NCBI RefSeq assembly: GCF_027924605.1
Contig: NZ_AP027042.1
Location: forward strand, 2,581,524 to 2,645,523
Direction of reading: 5' to 3'
Source: Dyella sp. GSA-30
GTDB lineage: Bacteria; Pseudomonadota; Gammaproteobacteria; Xanthomonadales; Rhodanobacteraceae
Length of the DNA stretch: 64,000 nucleotides
The notes below the pieces were generated by a model. That model made no database searches and was not told where the DNA came from. It saw only the letters and a list, made by a program, of their open reading frames with translations. Below are positions 34,014 through 42,985 of this stretch, piece after piece (position 1 is the stretch's first letter; every line of letters starts with the position of its first letter). A program made the position numbers and the translations under genes.

Positions 34014-34812
34014 GTCACGCACTGCCGATGGCATGGTCGCCGGCGGGGAAGCGCTGCCGCAGGAGCGCCAACAGTGGATCATGCAGCGCCTGCGCAGCCA
34101 TGGCCGTGTCGTTGCCGCCGAACTCGCCGCGGAGTTTGAGGTATCGGAAGATTCGATTCGCCGCGATCTGCGTGAACTGGCTGCGCAGGGCTTGTGCAAG
34201 CGCGTCTACGGTGGTGCCTTGCCGTTGCCGGCAGGTGGCACGACGCTGAAGCAGCGCCGCAACGAAGATACCGGGCGCAAGCAGGCATTGGCGCGCAAGG
34301 CGGTGACGCTGGTGCGAAAAGGACAGATCCTGTTGATCGACGCCGGCAGCACCAATACCGCGATCGCGGCAGCATTACCCGAACGTTTCGGTCTGACGGT
34401 GGTTACCAACGCGCCGGATATCGCTCAGGTATTGATGGAACGCGAGGGCTTTGAAATTCTTCTGATCGGCGGCCGTGTCGATCCACACACGGGCGCCACC
34501 ATGGGCGCGCAAGTAGTACTGGAAATTCAGCGCGTACGTGCGGACCTGTGTTTTCCTGGCGCCTGCGCGATCGATCCGGAAAGCGGCCTGTGGGCCTTCG
34601 ATAGTGAAGAGGTGCAGCTCAAGCGCGCGATGATCGAATCCAGCGGGGAAACCGTGGTCGTGGTCACCGACGGCAAACTCGGCACGGTGGCGACGCATCG
34701 CGCGGCCGGCGTGAACGATGTGCAACACCTGGTGGTGGAGCACGATGCCGACGACACGATGGTCGCGGCATTCGCGACGCACGGCGTAACCGTGCATCGC
34801 GCGGACGCTTAG
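34006..34812 (+). CDS. DeoR-family transcriptional regulator
   Basis: The 268-residue regulator has an N-terminal DeoR helix-turn-helix (about 20-75: RVVAAELAAEFEVSEDSIRRDLREL). The C-terminal sugar-phosphate sensor has the DeoR-C motifs IDAGSTNTAIAAAL, VVTNAPDIAQVL and LIGGRVDPHTGATMG. Members usually repress sugar-uptake operons and are released by phosphorylated sugars. It overlaps the HAD gene by eight bases and probably autoregulates the operon through the repeats upstream of the MFS gene. Confidence 0.92.
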   Translation: MAKSRTADGMVAGGEALPQERQQWIMQRLRSHGRVVAAELAAEFEVSEDSIRRDLRELAAQGLCKRVYGGALPLPAGGTTLKQRRNEDTGRKQALARKAVTLVRKGQILLIDAGSTNTAIAAALPERFGLTVVTNAPDIAQVLMEREGFEILLIGGRVDPHTGATMGAQVVLEIQRVRADLCFPGACAIDPESGLWAFDSEEVQLKRAMIESSGETVVVVTDGKLGTVATHRAAGVNDVQHLVVEHDADDTMVAAFATHGVTVHRADA

Positions 34813-34839
34813 ATAAAAGCGGCAGTTATTCCTGCCGCT
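34813..34839 (-). terminator. terminator between deoR-like gene and DUF2147 gene
   Basis: AGCGGCAG (34818-34825) pairs with CTGCCGCT (34832-34839). Read on the minus strand the stem is followed by TTTTATCT, so it terminates the DUF2147 gene, whose stop codon lies in the loop. Confidence 0.7.
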
Positions 34840-35272
34840 CCCAGATCTGGCTGCGCCCGATCAGCGAGAAACCGATGTAGCCGTGCACGTCGAGCTTGCT
34901 GCCGCCATCGGTGGTCTGCAGCTTCACCTTGTAGACCTTGCCGTTCTTCGGGTCGAGGATCTTGCCGCCGTCCCACACGTCGCCATCCTGTTTGACGCCC
35001 CACAGGATCACCATGCCTTCGACGGGTTTGTCCTTGCGGTCGCCGTCGCACTCCTTGCAGACCGGATGCGGACCCTCGTCGGACTGCAGCACTTGCAGCA
35101 CCTTGCCCTGCAACTCGCCATTGACCTCCGAGATCTGCACGATCGACTTGGGCTGATGGGTCTTGTCGTCGATGGTCTTCCAGGTGCCCACGGGGGTGTT
35201 GTTGGCGGCGTAGCTGGCACCGGCGGCGAGCAGCAGTCCGGCGGCAATGGCAAAGCGAAGCGGTGCTTTCAT
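34826..35272 (-). CDS. DUF2147 family exported protein
   Basis: The 148-residue precursor has a signal peptide ending at ASYAAN and one compact domain with the DUF2147 pattern: GTWKTIDDKT near the N-terminus, VQISEVNGELQGKV, a Cys pair (CKECDGDRK), VEGMVILWG, ILDPKNGKVYKVKL and C-terminal GRSQIWERQE. I start at ATG 35272; the frame's longer N-terminus lies in the divergent mrp promoter region. DUF2147 proteins are periplasmic, of unknown function, and often linked to envelope stress. Confidence 0.9.
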   Translation of the reverse strand: MKAPLRFAIAAGLLLAAGASYAANNTPVGTWKTIDDKTHQPKSIVQISEVNGELQGKVLQVLQSDEGPHPVCKECDGDRKDKPVEGMVILWGVKQDGDVWDGGKILDPKNGKVYKVKLQTTDGGSKLDVHGYIGFSLIGRSQIWERQE

Positions 35273-35402
35273 GAATGTCCTTTTGAATCCCGTACCAAGG
35301 CGTACGGTCCGAGCCTGCCCAGGGCCGCCGGGAGGGTCAAGCTGCAATGCGCCATGCGCGGCACTGGCATAATGGGTGACCCACCTTTTGATATCGCGAC
35401 TC

Positions 35403-36497
35403 ATGACTCAGGCCAGTGAAGCCCTGGTCCGCCGCCTGCTTGGCGAGCTGATCGATCCCCATACCGGTAGCCCCGTCGGCGAGGATGTCCGCGCGGTCGG
35501 CATCGATGGTGGCCGCGTGTCGGTGGACATCCAGCTCGGTTACCCCGCCATCGGCTCGGCCAAGGCATTGACCGAGCTCGTCAAAACGCATCTGGAGGCC
35601 GACCCGGGTATCGAGTCGGCGGCCATTTCGATCGGCAGCCGGATCTACTCGCACAAGGTGCAGGGCACGCTGGCGCCGCTGCCGAACGTGAAGAACATCA
35701 TCGTGGTCGCCTCGGGCAAGGGCGGCGTGGGCAAGTCCACCGTCTCGGCCAACCTGGCGCTGGCGCTGGTCGCCGAAGGCGCCAAGGTCGGCATTCTCGA
35801 CGCCGATATCTACGGCCCCAGCCAGCCGCGCATGCTGGGCATCAGCGGCAAGCCCGAATCGCCCGATGGCAAGACGATCATTCCTATGAGCGCGCATGGG
35901 GTGCAGGCGATGTCGGTCGGTTTCCTGGTCGACGAGGAAACGCCGATGATCTGGCGCGGCCCGATGGTCACCCAGGCGATGATGCAGTTGCTGAACGACT
36001 CGCGCTGGGAGCAGCTCGACTACCTGATCGTCGACTTGCCGCCGGGTACGGGCGACATCCAGCTGACGCTGTCGCAGAAGGTGCCGGTCGCCGGCGCGGT
36101 CATTGTCACCACGCCGCAGGACATCGCCCTGCTGGACGCGCGCAAGGCACTGAAGATGTTCGAGAAGGTCGAGGTGCCGGTATTGGGCGTGGTGGAGAAC
36201 ATGGCCACGCACATCTGCACGAACTGCGGCCATGAGGAACATATTTTCGGTACCGGCGGCGGTGAGCGCATGGCTGAGCAGTACGCGGTGGCCTATCTCG
36301 GATCGTTGCCGCTGGACATCCGGATCCGCGAACAGGCCGACGGCGGCACGCCGACCGTGGCGGCGATTCCCGATTCGGACCTGGCGGCGCGCTATCGCGA
36401 GATTGCCCGCAATGCCGCAGGCCGTCTGTCGCGTCAGCCGCGCAACAAATCCCTGGGACTGGGCAAGATCGTGGTGCAGGGCGCGCCGTCGCCGTGA
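35403..36497 (+). CDS. apbC: iron-sulfur cluster carrier ATPase Mrp/ApbC
   Basis: Mrp/ApbC binds and hands on [4Fe-4S] clusters. The 364 residues have an N-terminal MIP18/DUF59-like domain (1-90) and a deviant Walker A P-loop, VASGKGGVGKSTVSANLA. Switch segments are DADIYGPSQPRM and DYLIVDLPPGTGD, and the conserved Cys pair HICTNCGHEE can hold a bridging cluster. Start ATG 35403; an in-frame GTG nine codons upstream is the alternative, and neither has a strong ribosome binding site. Ends in GTGA overlap with the FMN reductase gene. Confidence 0.93.
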   Translation: MTQASEALVRRLLGELIDPHTGSPVGEDVRAVGIDGGRVSVDIQLGYPAIGSAKALTELVKTHLEADPGIESAAISIGSRIYSHKVQGTLAPLPNVKNIIVVASGKGGVGKSTVSANLALALVAEGAKVGILDADIYGPSQPRMLGISGKPESPDGKTIIPMSAHGVQAMSVGFLVDEETPMIWRGPMVTQAMMQLLNDSRWEQLDYLIVDLPPGTGDIQLTLSQKVPVAGAVIVTTPQDIALLDARKALKMFEKVEVPVLGVVENMATHICTNCGHEEHIFGTGGGERMAEQYAVAYLGSLPLDIRIREQADGGTPTVAAIPDSDLAARYREIARNAAGRLSRQPRNKSLGLGKIVVQGAPSP

Positions 36498-37051
36498 CGG
36501 GTGGCAGACCGTACCGGGTGCTCTGTCTTTGCGGCAGCCTGCGTGGAGTATCGTCCAACCGTGCGCTGCTGGAGGCAGCTCGCCAGTTGGCGCCGGTCGA
36601 CATGCTGCTTGACCTGTACGACGGCCTGGCGCAGTTGCCGTTGTTCAACCCGGATGCCGAGATCGAGCCGCTGCCGCCGCCCGTACAGGCGTTGCGGACA
36701 GCGGTTGGCACCAGCGATGCCTTGCTGATCGCCTGCCCGGAGTATGCCCACGGCATCCCCGGCGCGTTCAAGAACCTGCTGGACTGGCTGGTCGGGAGTC
36801 TCGAATTTCCCGATAAGCCGGTGCTGCAGGTCAATGCCTCCGGTCGGGACTCCCATCACGCACAGGCCGCCTTGCGCGAAGTGCTGGTGACCATGTCGGC
36901 ACGGATGTTGACCGACGAGCCGCTGGGCGTGCCCTTGCCGGGGGCGGGTTGCGAGGTTGATTTCATCCTGGATGAGCCCGTCCGACGGGGCGCCGTCCAG
37001 GCGATGCTTGCGGTTCTTTCGACCCGGTTGGCCGCCGTAGCTGGCGGATGA
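36494..37051 (+). CDS. NADPH-dependent FMN reductase-like flavoprotein
   Basis: The 185-residue flavodoxin-fold protein starts at a GTG overlapping the mrp stop. The phosphate-binding loop [17 protein letters not shown] (residues 13-29) and the family's [18 protein letters not shown] (about 81-98) are the FMN_red signature, as in ArsH/ChrR/SsuE-type quinone or FMN reductases. Substrate unknown; a quinone or chromate reductase is the usual annotation. Coupling to mrp may be incidental or may reflect redox supply for Fe-S work. Confidence 0.88.
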   Translation: MTGGRPYRVLCLCGSLRGVSSNRALLEAARQLAPVDMLLDLYDGLAQLPLFNPDAEIEPLPPPVQALRTAVGTSDALLIACPEYAHGIPGAFKNLLDWLVGSLEFPDKPVLQVNASGRDSHHAQAALREVLVTMSARMLTDEPLGVPLPGAGCEVDFILDEPVRRGAVQAMLAVLSTRLAAVAGG

Positions 37052-37122
37052 TCGGCTGTTTCCGCTATTTTTGTTCCTTTGCGCCGGCTTCTCGCGGCGT
37101 CATGCCCATTGATGGAGTGCGT

Positions 37123-37689
37123 GTGAGCATCAAATCCGACAAGTGGATCCGGCGTATGGCCGAGCAACAGGGCATGATCGAGCCGTTCGAGCCCGGCCAG
37201 GTCAAGGTTCGCGACAATCAGCGCCTGGTGTCCTACGGCACGTCGAGCTACGGCTACGACGTACGTTGCGCGCGCGAGTTCAAGATCTTCACCAATATCA
37301 ATTCCACGATCGTGGACCCGAAGTCGTTCGATCCGACCAGTTTTGTCGATATCGAGGCGGACGTCTGCATTATCCCGCCCAACTCGTTTGCCCTGGCTCG
37401 TACGGTGGAATATTTCCGCATTCCGCGCAAAGTGCTGACGATCTGCCTGGGCAAGAGCACGTATGCGCGTTGCGGCATCATCGTCAACGTGACGCCGCTC
37501 GAGCCCGAATGGGAAGGGCACGTCACGCTGGAGTTCTCCAACACCACGCCGTTGCCCGCAAAAATTTACGCCAACGAGGGCGTCGCGCAGATGCTGTTTC
37601 TGGAATCGGACGAAGAGTGCGAAACCAGCTACAAGGATCGCGGCGGAAAATATCAGGGGCAGCAGGGCGTTACGCTACCGCGCACCTGA
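37123..37689 (+). CDS. dcd: dCTP deaminase
   Basis: Converts dCTP to dUTP on the way to dTTP. From the GTG at 37123 (GGAG five bases upstream) the protein has 188 residues, close to E. coli Dcd (193), with the catalytic cluster Ser112 and Arg116 ([10 protein letters not shown]) and Glu137 (VTLEFSN). Deamination and not dUTPase activity is inferred from this layout. The frame extends 25 codons further, but homologues start with the equivalent of [11 protein letters not shown]. Confidence 0.95.
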   Translation: MSIKSDKWIRRMAEQQGMIEPFEPGQVKVRDNQRLVSYGTSSYGYDVRCAREFKIFTNINSTIVDPKSFDPTSFVDIEADVCIIPPNSFALARTVEYFRIPRKVLTICLGKSTYARCGIIVNVTPLEPEWEGHVTLEFSNTTPLPAKIYANEGVAQMLFLESDEECETSYKDRGGKYQGQQGVTLPRT

Positions 37690-37789
37690 GCTGAACGCGG
37701 CCCGTCCGACCCAACGGCGCCGCCGCGCAGCGGCGCTACACTTCTCACGTTCGTTCCAACGCTTACCGCATTGAATGCAGGAGATCCGC

Positions 37790-38272
37790 ATGACTCGTTT
37801 TTCCACGCTGCTGACCCGCGCCGCCGGTGCGATCCTGCTGGCCAGCATGCTGGTCCTGGCCGGTTGCCATCGCGGCGACACCAAGGTTTCCACCGATCAG
37901 ATGAAGGGTCAGTTCGACATGACCATCCAGGCATACAAGAGCGGCCAGTTCCTGGTCGACGGTGCCGCGCTGTCGGCGCTCGATACCGGTAGCCACTTCG
38001 CCTACCTCAAAGACCAGGGCCGCTTGCCCAAGACCGTGCTGCTGACCCGCAGCGACGACTCGAAGATTCGCAAGCAGCATCTGGAATTCATGGCCCGCAT
38101 GCAGCTCGACTACGGCTTCACGGTGTACTACGACGACAAGGGCACCTTGAAGCGTATGAATGCCGTGGAGACCAAGGCCCGCGATCTCGAGGACTACCAT
38201 GCACCGGTGCAGTCCAACGATGAAATGAAGGGCAAGGAAGCGAGCAGCCCGGCGACGGGACGTGGTTACTGA
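37790..38272 (+). CDS. putative lipoprotein of unknown function
   Basis: The 160-residue precursor has a lipoprotein signal (AILLASMLVLAGC, acylated Cys near residue 25) and CAGGAG before the ATG. The mature part is charged, with a segment KTVLLTRSDDSKIRKQHLEF followed by MARMQLDYGFTVYYDDKGTL, which suggests a small alpha/beta domain. No named family recognised. It sits alone between dcd and a terminator. Confidence 0.82.
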   Translation: MTRFSTLLTRAAGAILLASMLVLAGCHRGDTKVSTDQMKGQFDMTIQAYKSGQFLVDGAALSALDTGSHFAYLKDQGRLPKTVLLTRSDDSKIRKQHLEFMARMQLDYGFTVYYDDKGTLKRMNAVETKARDLEDYHAPVQSNDEMKGKEASSPATGRGY

Positions 38273-38294
38273 TTGACGTTGAGTTGCGTACTGC

Positions 38295-38327
38295 AAAAAA
38301 CCCGCGGAGAGATCCGCGGGTTTTTTT
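38295..38327 (+). terminator. Rho-independent terminator after the lipoprotein gene
   Basis: CCCGCGGA (38301-38308) pairs with TCCGCGGG (38313-38320), flanked by A6 and followed by T7, so it can work in both directions. Confidence 0.92.
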
Positions 38328-38351
38328 ATGTCATGACGAACCGAGTACGAG

Positions 38352-38486
38352 CCCCCCTCACCCCAGCCCTCTCCCCCGGCAGAGCCAGGGGAGAGGGAGC
38401 AAGTTGCGCGAGTTCGAAACAATGACGTTTCCTCATTCGCCCCCTCTCCCCTGGCTCTGCCGGGGGAGAGGGTTGGGGTGAGGGGG
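38352..38486. repeat. long intergenic inverted repeat, copy 3
   Basis: Arms CCCCCCTCACCCCAGCCCTC and GGGTTGGGGTGAGGGGG with inner arms CTCTCCCCC/GGGGGAGAG. The centre contains AAGTTGCGCGAGTTCGAAA. The right flank GCAAGAGGCGATGCGAAGCG matches the flank of copy 2 and, inverted, the left flank of copy 4. Lies between convergent genes. Confidence 0.85.
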
Positions 38487-38513
38487 CGCAAGAGGCGATG
38501 CGAAGCGAGCCTG

Positions 38514-38930
38514 CTAACGCGACATCCGTATCCGCAGCCGCTCAATCAAATCGCGAGACGCCGTATCGGCATAAGGCTCGGCCTTGCCGCTGCCCCACAC
38601 CGGTCCAGGCCAAGCTGCATCGCCTTCGCGGCGCGCAACGACATGCACATGCAACTGGCGCACGATATTCCCCAATGCGCCGATATTGAGTTTGTCGCAA
38701 GGCGTGACCGCCTGTAATGCCTGCGACGCGATATGCACTTCACGCCACAACATGGCCTGCGCGTCCAGCGACAGGTCGGCGATCTCGCTGAGCTGCGCAC
38801 GCCGTGGTACCAGCACCAGCCAGGCGAAACGCGCGTCGTTCATCAGCAACACATCGCAAAGGCTCAGCGACTGCACGTGTTGCGTGTCGTTTTTCAATCG
38901 GGAGTCCAGCTCGAAAGCACGCATGCTCAT
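38514..38930 (-). CDS. HIT-domain protein
   Basis: The 138-residue protein has the histidine-triad fold. The active-site strand reads RQLHVHVVAR, where Gln replaces the first His of the HxHxHxx motif. This variant is common in one proteobacterial HIT branch, which may act as nucleotide hydrolase or transferase with altered chemistry. The preceding LNIGALGNIV segment binds the nucleotide phosphate in the family. Its start overlaps the end of the dienelactone hydrolase gene by four bases. Confidence 0.88.
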   Translation of the reverse strand: MSMRAFELDSRLKNDTQHVQSLSLCDVLLMNDARFAWLVLVPRRAQLSEIADLSLDAQAMLWREVHIASQALQAVTPCDKLNIGALGNIVRQLHVHVVARREGDAAWPGPVWGSGKAEPYADTASRDLIERLRIRMSR

Positions 38931-39592
38931 GCGGCGAGATTCTTGTCGAAGAAAGCCATCGTGCGTTGCAGTGCCAGCTTGGCGCTGGCTTCGTCGTAGT
39001 GGTCACCGACATCGCGATTGAAAGCATGGTCGGCGGGGTAGGTGAACAAGGCCATCTGCGGTTGCATCTGGCGATGCTTTTCCACCATCTCCGGCGGAAT
39101 GCTCTGGTCCTTCTCGCCGAAGTGGAACATCACCGGCGCTTTGGCTGTTTCTCCCAGGAACGGCACATTGCGCGCGCCGTAATAGCTCACCGACGGCAGC
39201 CCCAAACGTAGTGCGGCAAGGAAAGCCACCGTGCCGCCCCAGCAATAACCGACCGTACCGATCTTGCCTGCCGACGCGATCGCCTCGGCTGCGCTGGCGA
39301 CATCTTCCAATGCGCGCTCGAGGCCGAGTTCGGCCACCAGTTTCTTGCCTTCGGCCATGCCGGCCTGGTCGTAGCCCAGCTCCAGCCCGGTCTCGAGGTG
39401 GTCGAAGAACGCCGGCGCGATGGCGGTATACCCCAGCGCCGCAAAATGGTCGGCCACGCTGCGGATATGTGCGTTCACGCCAAAGATTTCCTGGATCACC
39501 ACCAGGCCGCCCCTGGGCTTGCCGGCCGGTTCGGCCAGATAGGCGCCGATGCATTGGGTACGGGTGGTATTGAGGCTGATCTGCTTGCCCAT
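38927..39592 (-). CDS. dienelactone hydrolase family protein
   Basis: The 221-residue alpha/beta-hydrolase has the nucleophile Cys in VGYCWGG (about 119-125), the Glu of IQEIFGVN and the catalytic His in YPADHAFNRD, with Asp in HFGEKDQSIPP. Dienelactone hydrolases open lactone rings, but most chromosomal homologues are carboxymethylenebutenolidase-like esterases of unknown role. I start at ATG 39592; the longer frame crosses the rimO promoter. Overlaps the HIT gene. Confidence 0.92.
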   Translation of the reverse strand: MGKQISLNTTRTQCIGAYLAEPAGKPRGGLVVIQEIFGVNAHIRSVADHFAALGYTAIAPAFFDHLETGLELGYDQAGMAEGKKLVAELGLERALEDVASAAEAIASAGKIGTVGYCWGGTVAFLAALRLGLPSVSYYGARNVPFLGETAKAPVMFHFGEKDQSIPPEMVEKHRQMQPQMALFTYPADHAFNRDVGDHYDEASAKLALQRTMAFFDKNLAA

Positions 39593-39710
39593 GCGCTGTT
39601 CTCCGGGAAGGCTGAGACGGCAAATTCTAGTGGCACAGGGGTGAAGTAGGGATGGATGCACGCGATCCCGTATAATCGCCTGTTCTCCAACGCCTACCCA
39701 GCCAGCGGCC

Positions 39711-41030
39711 ATGTCCCAGCCATCGCAGAAAATCGGTTTCGTCAGCCTCGGCTGCCCCAAGGCCTTGGTCGATTCCGAGCGCATCCTCACCCAGCTGAAG
39801 GTCGAGGGCTATGAGATCGTGCCTAGTTATGGCGCGGCCGATGCGGTGGTGGTCAATACCTGCGGTTTTATCGATGCCGCGGTGCAGGAATCGCTCGATG
39901 CGATCGGCGAAGCGCTGCATGAAAACGGCAAGGTGATCGTTACCGGTTGCCTGGGCAAGCGTTCGGAGCTGATTCGCGAAGCCTATCCCGACGTGTTGGC
40001 GATCACCGGTCCGCAGGACTACGCCAGCGTGATGAGCGCGGTGCATGCGGCGTTGCCGCCTAAGCGCAATCCGCTGCTCGACATCATCCCGGACACGGGC
40101 GTCAAGCTGACGCCGAAACACTATGCGTATCTGAAGATTTCCGAAGGCTGCAATCATCGCTGCAGTTTCTGCATCATCCCCTCGATGCGCGGCGACCTGG
40201 TGTCGCGGCCGGTCGACGAAGTACTGCTCGAAGCCGAACGCCTGGTCAAGGGCGGCGTCAAGGAACTGCTGGTGATTTCGCAGGACACCAGCGCCTATGG
40301 TGTGGACGTCAAGTATGCCGAGCGCACGTGGCGCGAAAAGCAGTACCGCACGCGCATGACCGAACTGTGCGAAGGCTTGTCGGAGCTGGGTGTGTGGACG
40401 CGTCTGCACTACGTCTACCCGTATCCGCACGTCGACGAGGTGATGCCGTTGATGGCCGAGGGCAAGATTCTTCCGTATCTGGATATCCCGTTCCAGCACG
40501 CCAGCCCGCGCATCCTCAAGCTGATGAAGCGCCCGGGCAATATCGACAAGACGCTGGAACGCATTCGCAACTGGCGCAAGGCGGTGCCGGATCTGACGAT
40601 TCGCAGCACCTTTATTGTCGGGTTCCCTGGCGAGACGGATGCCGAGTTCGAAGAGCTGCTCGACTTTCTGCGTGAAGCGGAGCTTGACCGCGTCGGTGCG
40701 TTTGCCTATTCGCCGGTCGACGGTGCCAAGGCCAACGAGTTGCCGAACCCGGTGTCCGAAGAATTGAAAGAAGATCGCCTGGAACAGTTCATGGCGGTGC
40801 AGGCGGAGATCTCCGCAGCCAAGCTGCAGCGGAAAATCGGTCGCACCATCAAGGTGCTGGTCGACGAGGCTGGGGCGAACGGCGCGGTTGCCCGCTCGGC
40901 GGCCGATGCCCCGGAAATCGACGGTGTCGTGCATATCGCCGACGGTCAGTCGCTGAAGGCCGGTCAGTTTGTCGATGTGGTCGTGCACGATGCCGACGAC
41001 CACGATCTGCACGCGCGTCTCGCCAGCTGA
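39711..41030 (+). CDS. rimO: ribosomal protein S12 methylthiotransferase RimO
   Basis: This radical-SAM enzyme adds a methylthio group to Asp89 of ribosomal protein S12. The 439 residues have the N-terminal UPF0004 domain with cluster ligands Cys15, Cys51 and Cys80, the radical-SAM motif Cys147-Cys151-Cys154 (CNHRCSFC) and a C-terminal TRAM domain (about 370-439). Length matches E. coli RimO (441). GEGC-type MiaB features are absent, so RimO is preferred over MiaB. Confidence 0.96.
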   Translation: MSQPSQKIGFVSLGCPKALVDSERILTQLKVEGYEIVPSYGAADAVVVNTCGFIDAAVQESLDAIGEALHENGKVIVTGCLGKRSELIREAYPDVLAITGPQDYASVMSAVHAALPPKRNPLLDIIPDTGVKLTPKHYAYLKISEGCNHRCSFCIIPSMRGDLVSRPVDEVLLEAERLVKGGVKELLVISQDTSAYGVDVKYAERTWREKQYRTRMTELCEGLSELGVWTRLHYVYPYPHVDEVMPLMAEGKILPYLDIPFQHASPRILKLMKRPGNIDKTLERIRNWRKAVPDLTIRSTFIVGFPGETDAEFEELLDFLREAELDRVGAFAYSPVDGAKANELPNPVSEELKEDRLEQFMAVQAEISAAKLQRKIGRTIKVLVDEAGANGAVARSAADAPEIDGVVHIADGQSLKAGQFVDVVVHDADDHDLHARLAS

Positions 41031-41043
41031 GTACCCGCGCGTC

Positions 41044-41862
41044 ATGCGCTATCGTGCACCCGCGCGCGATGCAGTCGACACGGCAGTATTCGCGCAACCG
41101 CCATTGTCGTTCTGGCAGACCTATCTGCCTTGGCTGAAAGACGCTGCGTGGCCATCGGTCGAGCAGCTCAATAGCGCGTGGCCTGAAGCGGCGCCGGAAC
41201 GTTTCGCCGCGCAGACACGCGAATTGCTTGACGATGATCTGCATTACGAGCAGCGCATTGCCGAGCGCGGCCTGATAGCCACGCGCGAGGCCAACTGGCA
41301 CGATCTCTTCAATGCGCTTATCTGGCTGCGTTATCCGGCGATCAAGCGCGCACTCAATGCGCAACAGGTGACCGAGATCGCCGTGATGGGTGCCAAGCAG
41401 CGCTCTCGACCCCAGTGCGCGTTGACGCATTTCGATGAAGCGGGCGTTGTTGTGATGGTTCGCGACCCTGAGTTGCTGGCCGACTGGGATGCGCACGACT
41501 GGCACGGCCTGTTCTGGCGACAGCGCAATGCGTGGAAGGATGGCCGGATCGAGGCCATCGTGTTCGGGCATGCGTTGCTGGAGCACGCGCTTACACCGGA
41601 CAAGCTGCTGGTGGGTAAAGCCCTGGTGTTCACCGCTGCATCAGGTCACACGCTGAAGGACGTGGTGGCCGCCTGCGCTGAAGGCATCGCGTCAGGAGAA
41701 CTGTTGCGCGACCCTCTGGAACTGCGCCCGTTGCCGCTTTCCGGCATCCCCGGCTGGCACTCCGATAACGCAAATGAGGTGTTCCATCGCACGGCCGATT
41801 GTTACCAGCCGAAGCGGGAAGGGCGGCGCTATCCCCAGCCCGTGCGCGTAAACCTGTCCTAG
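41044..41862 (+). CDS. DUF3025 family protein
   Basis: The 272-residue soluble protein begins at ATG 41044, 13 bases after rimO. The pattern NWHDLFNALIWLRYPAIKRALN (about 84-105) is the DUF3025 signature, followed by RSRPQCALTHFDEAGVVV and FGHALLEHAL. Conserved His residues (HDLFN, THFDE, GHALLEH) hint at a metal or catalytic site. Function not known to me. Probably co-transcribed with rimO. Confidence 0.88.
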   Translation: MRYRAPARDAVDTAVFAQPPLSFWQTYLPWLKDAAWPSVEQLNSAWPEAAPERFAAQTRELLDDDLHYEQRIAERGLIATREANWHDLFNALIWLRYPAIKRALNAQQVTEIAVMGAKQRSRPQCALTHFDEAGVVVMVRDPELLADWDAHDWHGLFWRQRNAWKDGRIEAIVFGHALLEHALTPDKLLVGKALVFTAASGHTLKDVVAACAEGIASGELLRDPLELRPLPLSGIPGWHSDNANEVFHRTADCYQPKREGRRYPQPVRVNLS

Positions 41863-41937
41863 GACATTGCCACGCCCCGTTCGATAGGGCTATATAGCAG
41901 TTACCGAGGCGGGGGCCGTCGGGGGAAACGGGGATTC

Positions 41938-42981
41938 ATGAGCAAGGCGATGTCGTGGCTGCGTCGATCGCGCGTGCTTGTCGGCGCGTATGGTGTGATT
42001 TATGCCTGCGTTCTTGCGCTCATGCCATGCCCTGGATTTGCTTTCGATGCGCAGCGCTCGCAAGCCGACCAGGTTGTTCACTTTGGCATTCTGCCGATCG
42101 GTAGCGCCGCCGAGTCGCGCAAGCAGTGGCAGCCGCTCCTGGATGACCTGGCGACGCAGCTGGGCCATCCCGTCAGTGCCATTTCAGTCAGCAGCTATGC
42201 TGGGCTTTCTTCGGCCATAGGCGATCAACGCGTCGATATCGCGTTCCTTTCCGGACGTCTGGCGATCGAGGCCGTACTGAAACAACGCATGGGTGTGGTG
42301 GCGCAATTCGTGCGTACCGATGGCGCTCTCGGGAATGTCGGCATGCTGGTCGTGCGCGGCGATGGACCGATTCGAAGCGTGGCCGATCTGCTTGCATCAC
42401 CTGGACGCTGGCGTTACGCACGTGGCGAACCGTTGTCGGTTACCGGTTATGTCGCGCCAGAGGCGGAGGTCTTCGCGCCGCGTGGACTCAACTCCGATAC
42501 GTTTTTTGCGAGCGTGCATATCGGCAACCATCAAAACAACATGCTCGCCGTGGTCAACAAGGAAGTGGACATCGCGACCAGCAACAATCCCGATCTCGAT
42601 TTGTTCACGCGCAACTTTCCGCGCGAGGCCTCGCAACTGAAAGTCATCTGGCGATCCACCACCATTCCCTGCGGCGTGCTGGTCATTCGCGAAGGCATGC
42701 CCGAACCCCTGCGTTCGCAGCTGATTACTTTCATGCGCGAGTACGGCAAAGGCAGCGACGCCGCCGCGGCAAGCGAGCGAGCCAAACTTGCCCTGGTTCC
42801 GGACCTGGCCGGGTTCGACGCGGCAGACAGCCGCGTGCTCAAACCCTTCGTCGACATGGAATACACCTTGTTGCGCCTGCAGGCGAAAAACGGACGCTGG
42901 GTCAGCGAGCAGGCGCGCGATACGCGCCTGCATCAGATAGAAAGCCAGTACCTGCAGACGCTCGCCGCCTTGCAGCCGTGA
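41938..42981 (+). CDS. PhnD-like phosphate/phosphonate-type substrate-binding protein
   Basis: The 347-residue precursor has a signal or anchor helix (about 13-36) followed by a PhnD/TauT-type periplasmic binding domain. VVHFGILPIGSAAESRKQWQ is the family entry strand, with SSYAGLSSAI, VDIAFLSGRLAIEA and NNMLAVVNKEVDIATSNN. No ABC permease or ATPase genes are near, so it is an orphan binding protein. It may serve a distant transporter or act as a sensor. Preceded by GGGGATTC. Confidence 0.85.
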   Translation: MSKAMSWLRRSRVLVGAYGVIYACVLALMPCPGFAFDAQRSQADQVVHFGILPIGSAAESRKQWQPLLDDLATQLGHPVSAISVSSYAGLSSAIGDQRVDIAFLSGRLAIEAVLKQRMGVVAQFVRTDGALGNVGMLVVRGDGPIRSVADLLASPGRWRYARGEPLSVTGYVAPEAEVFAPRGLNSDTFFASVHIGNHQNNMLAVVNKEVDIATSNNPDLDLFTRNFPREASQLKVIWRSTTIPCGVLVIREGMPEPLRSQLITFMREYGKGSDAAAASERAKLALVPDLAGFDAADSRVLKPFVDMEYTLLRLQAKNGRWVSEQARDTRLHQIESQYLQTLAALQP

Positions 42982-42985
42982 ACCC

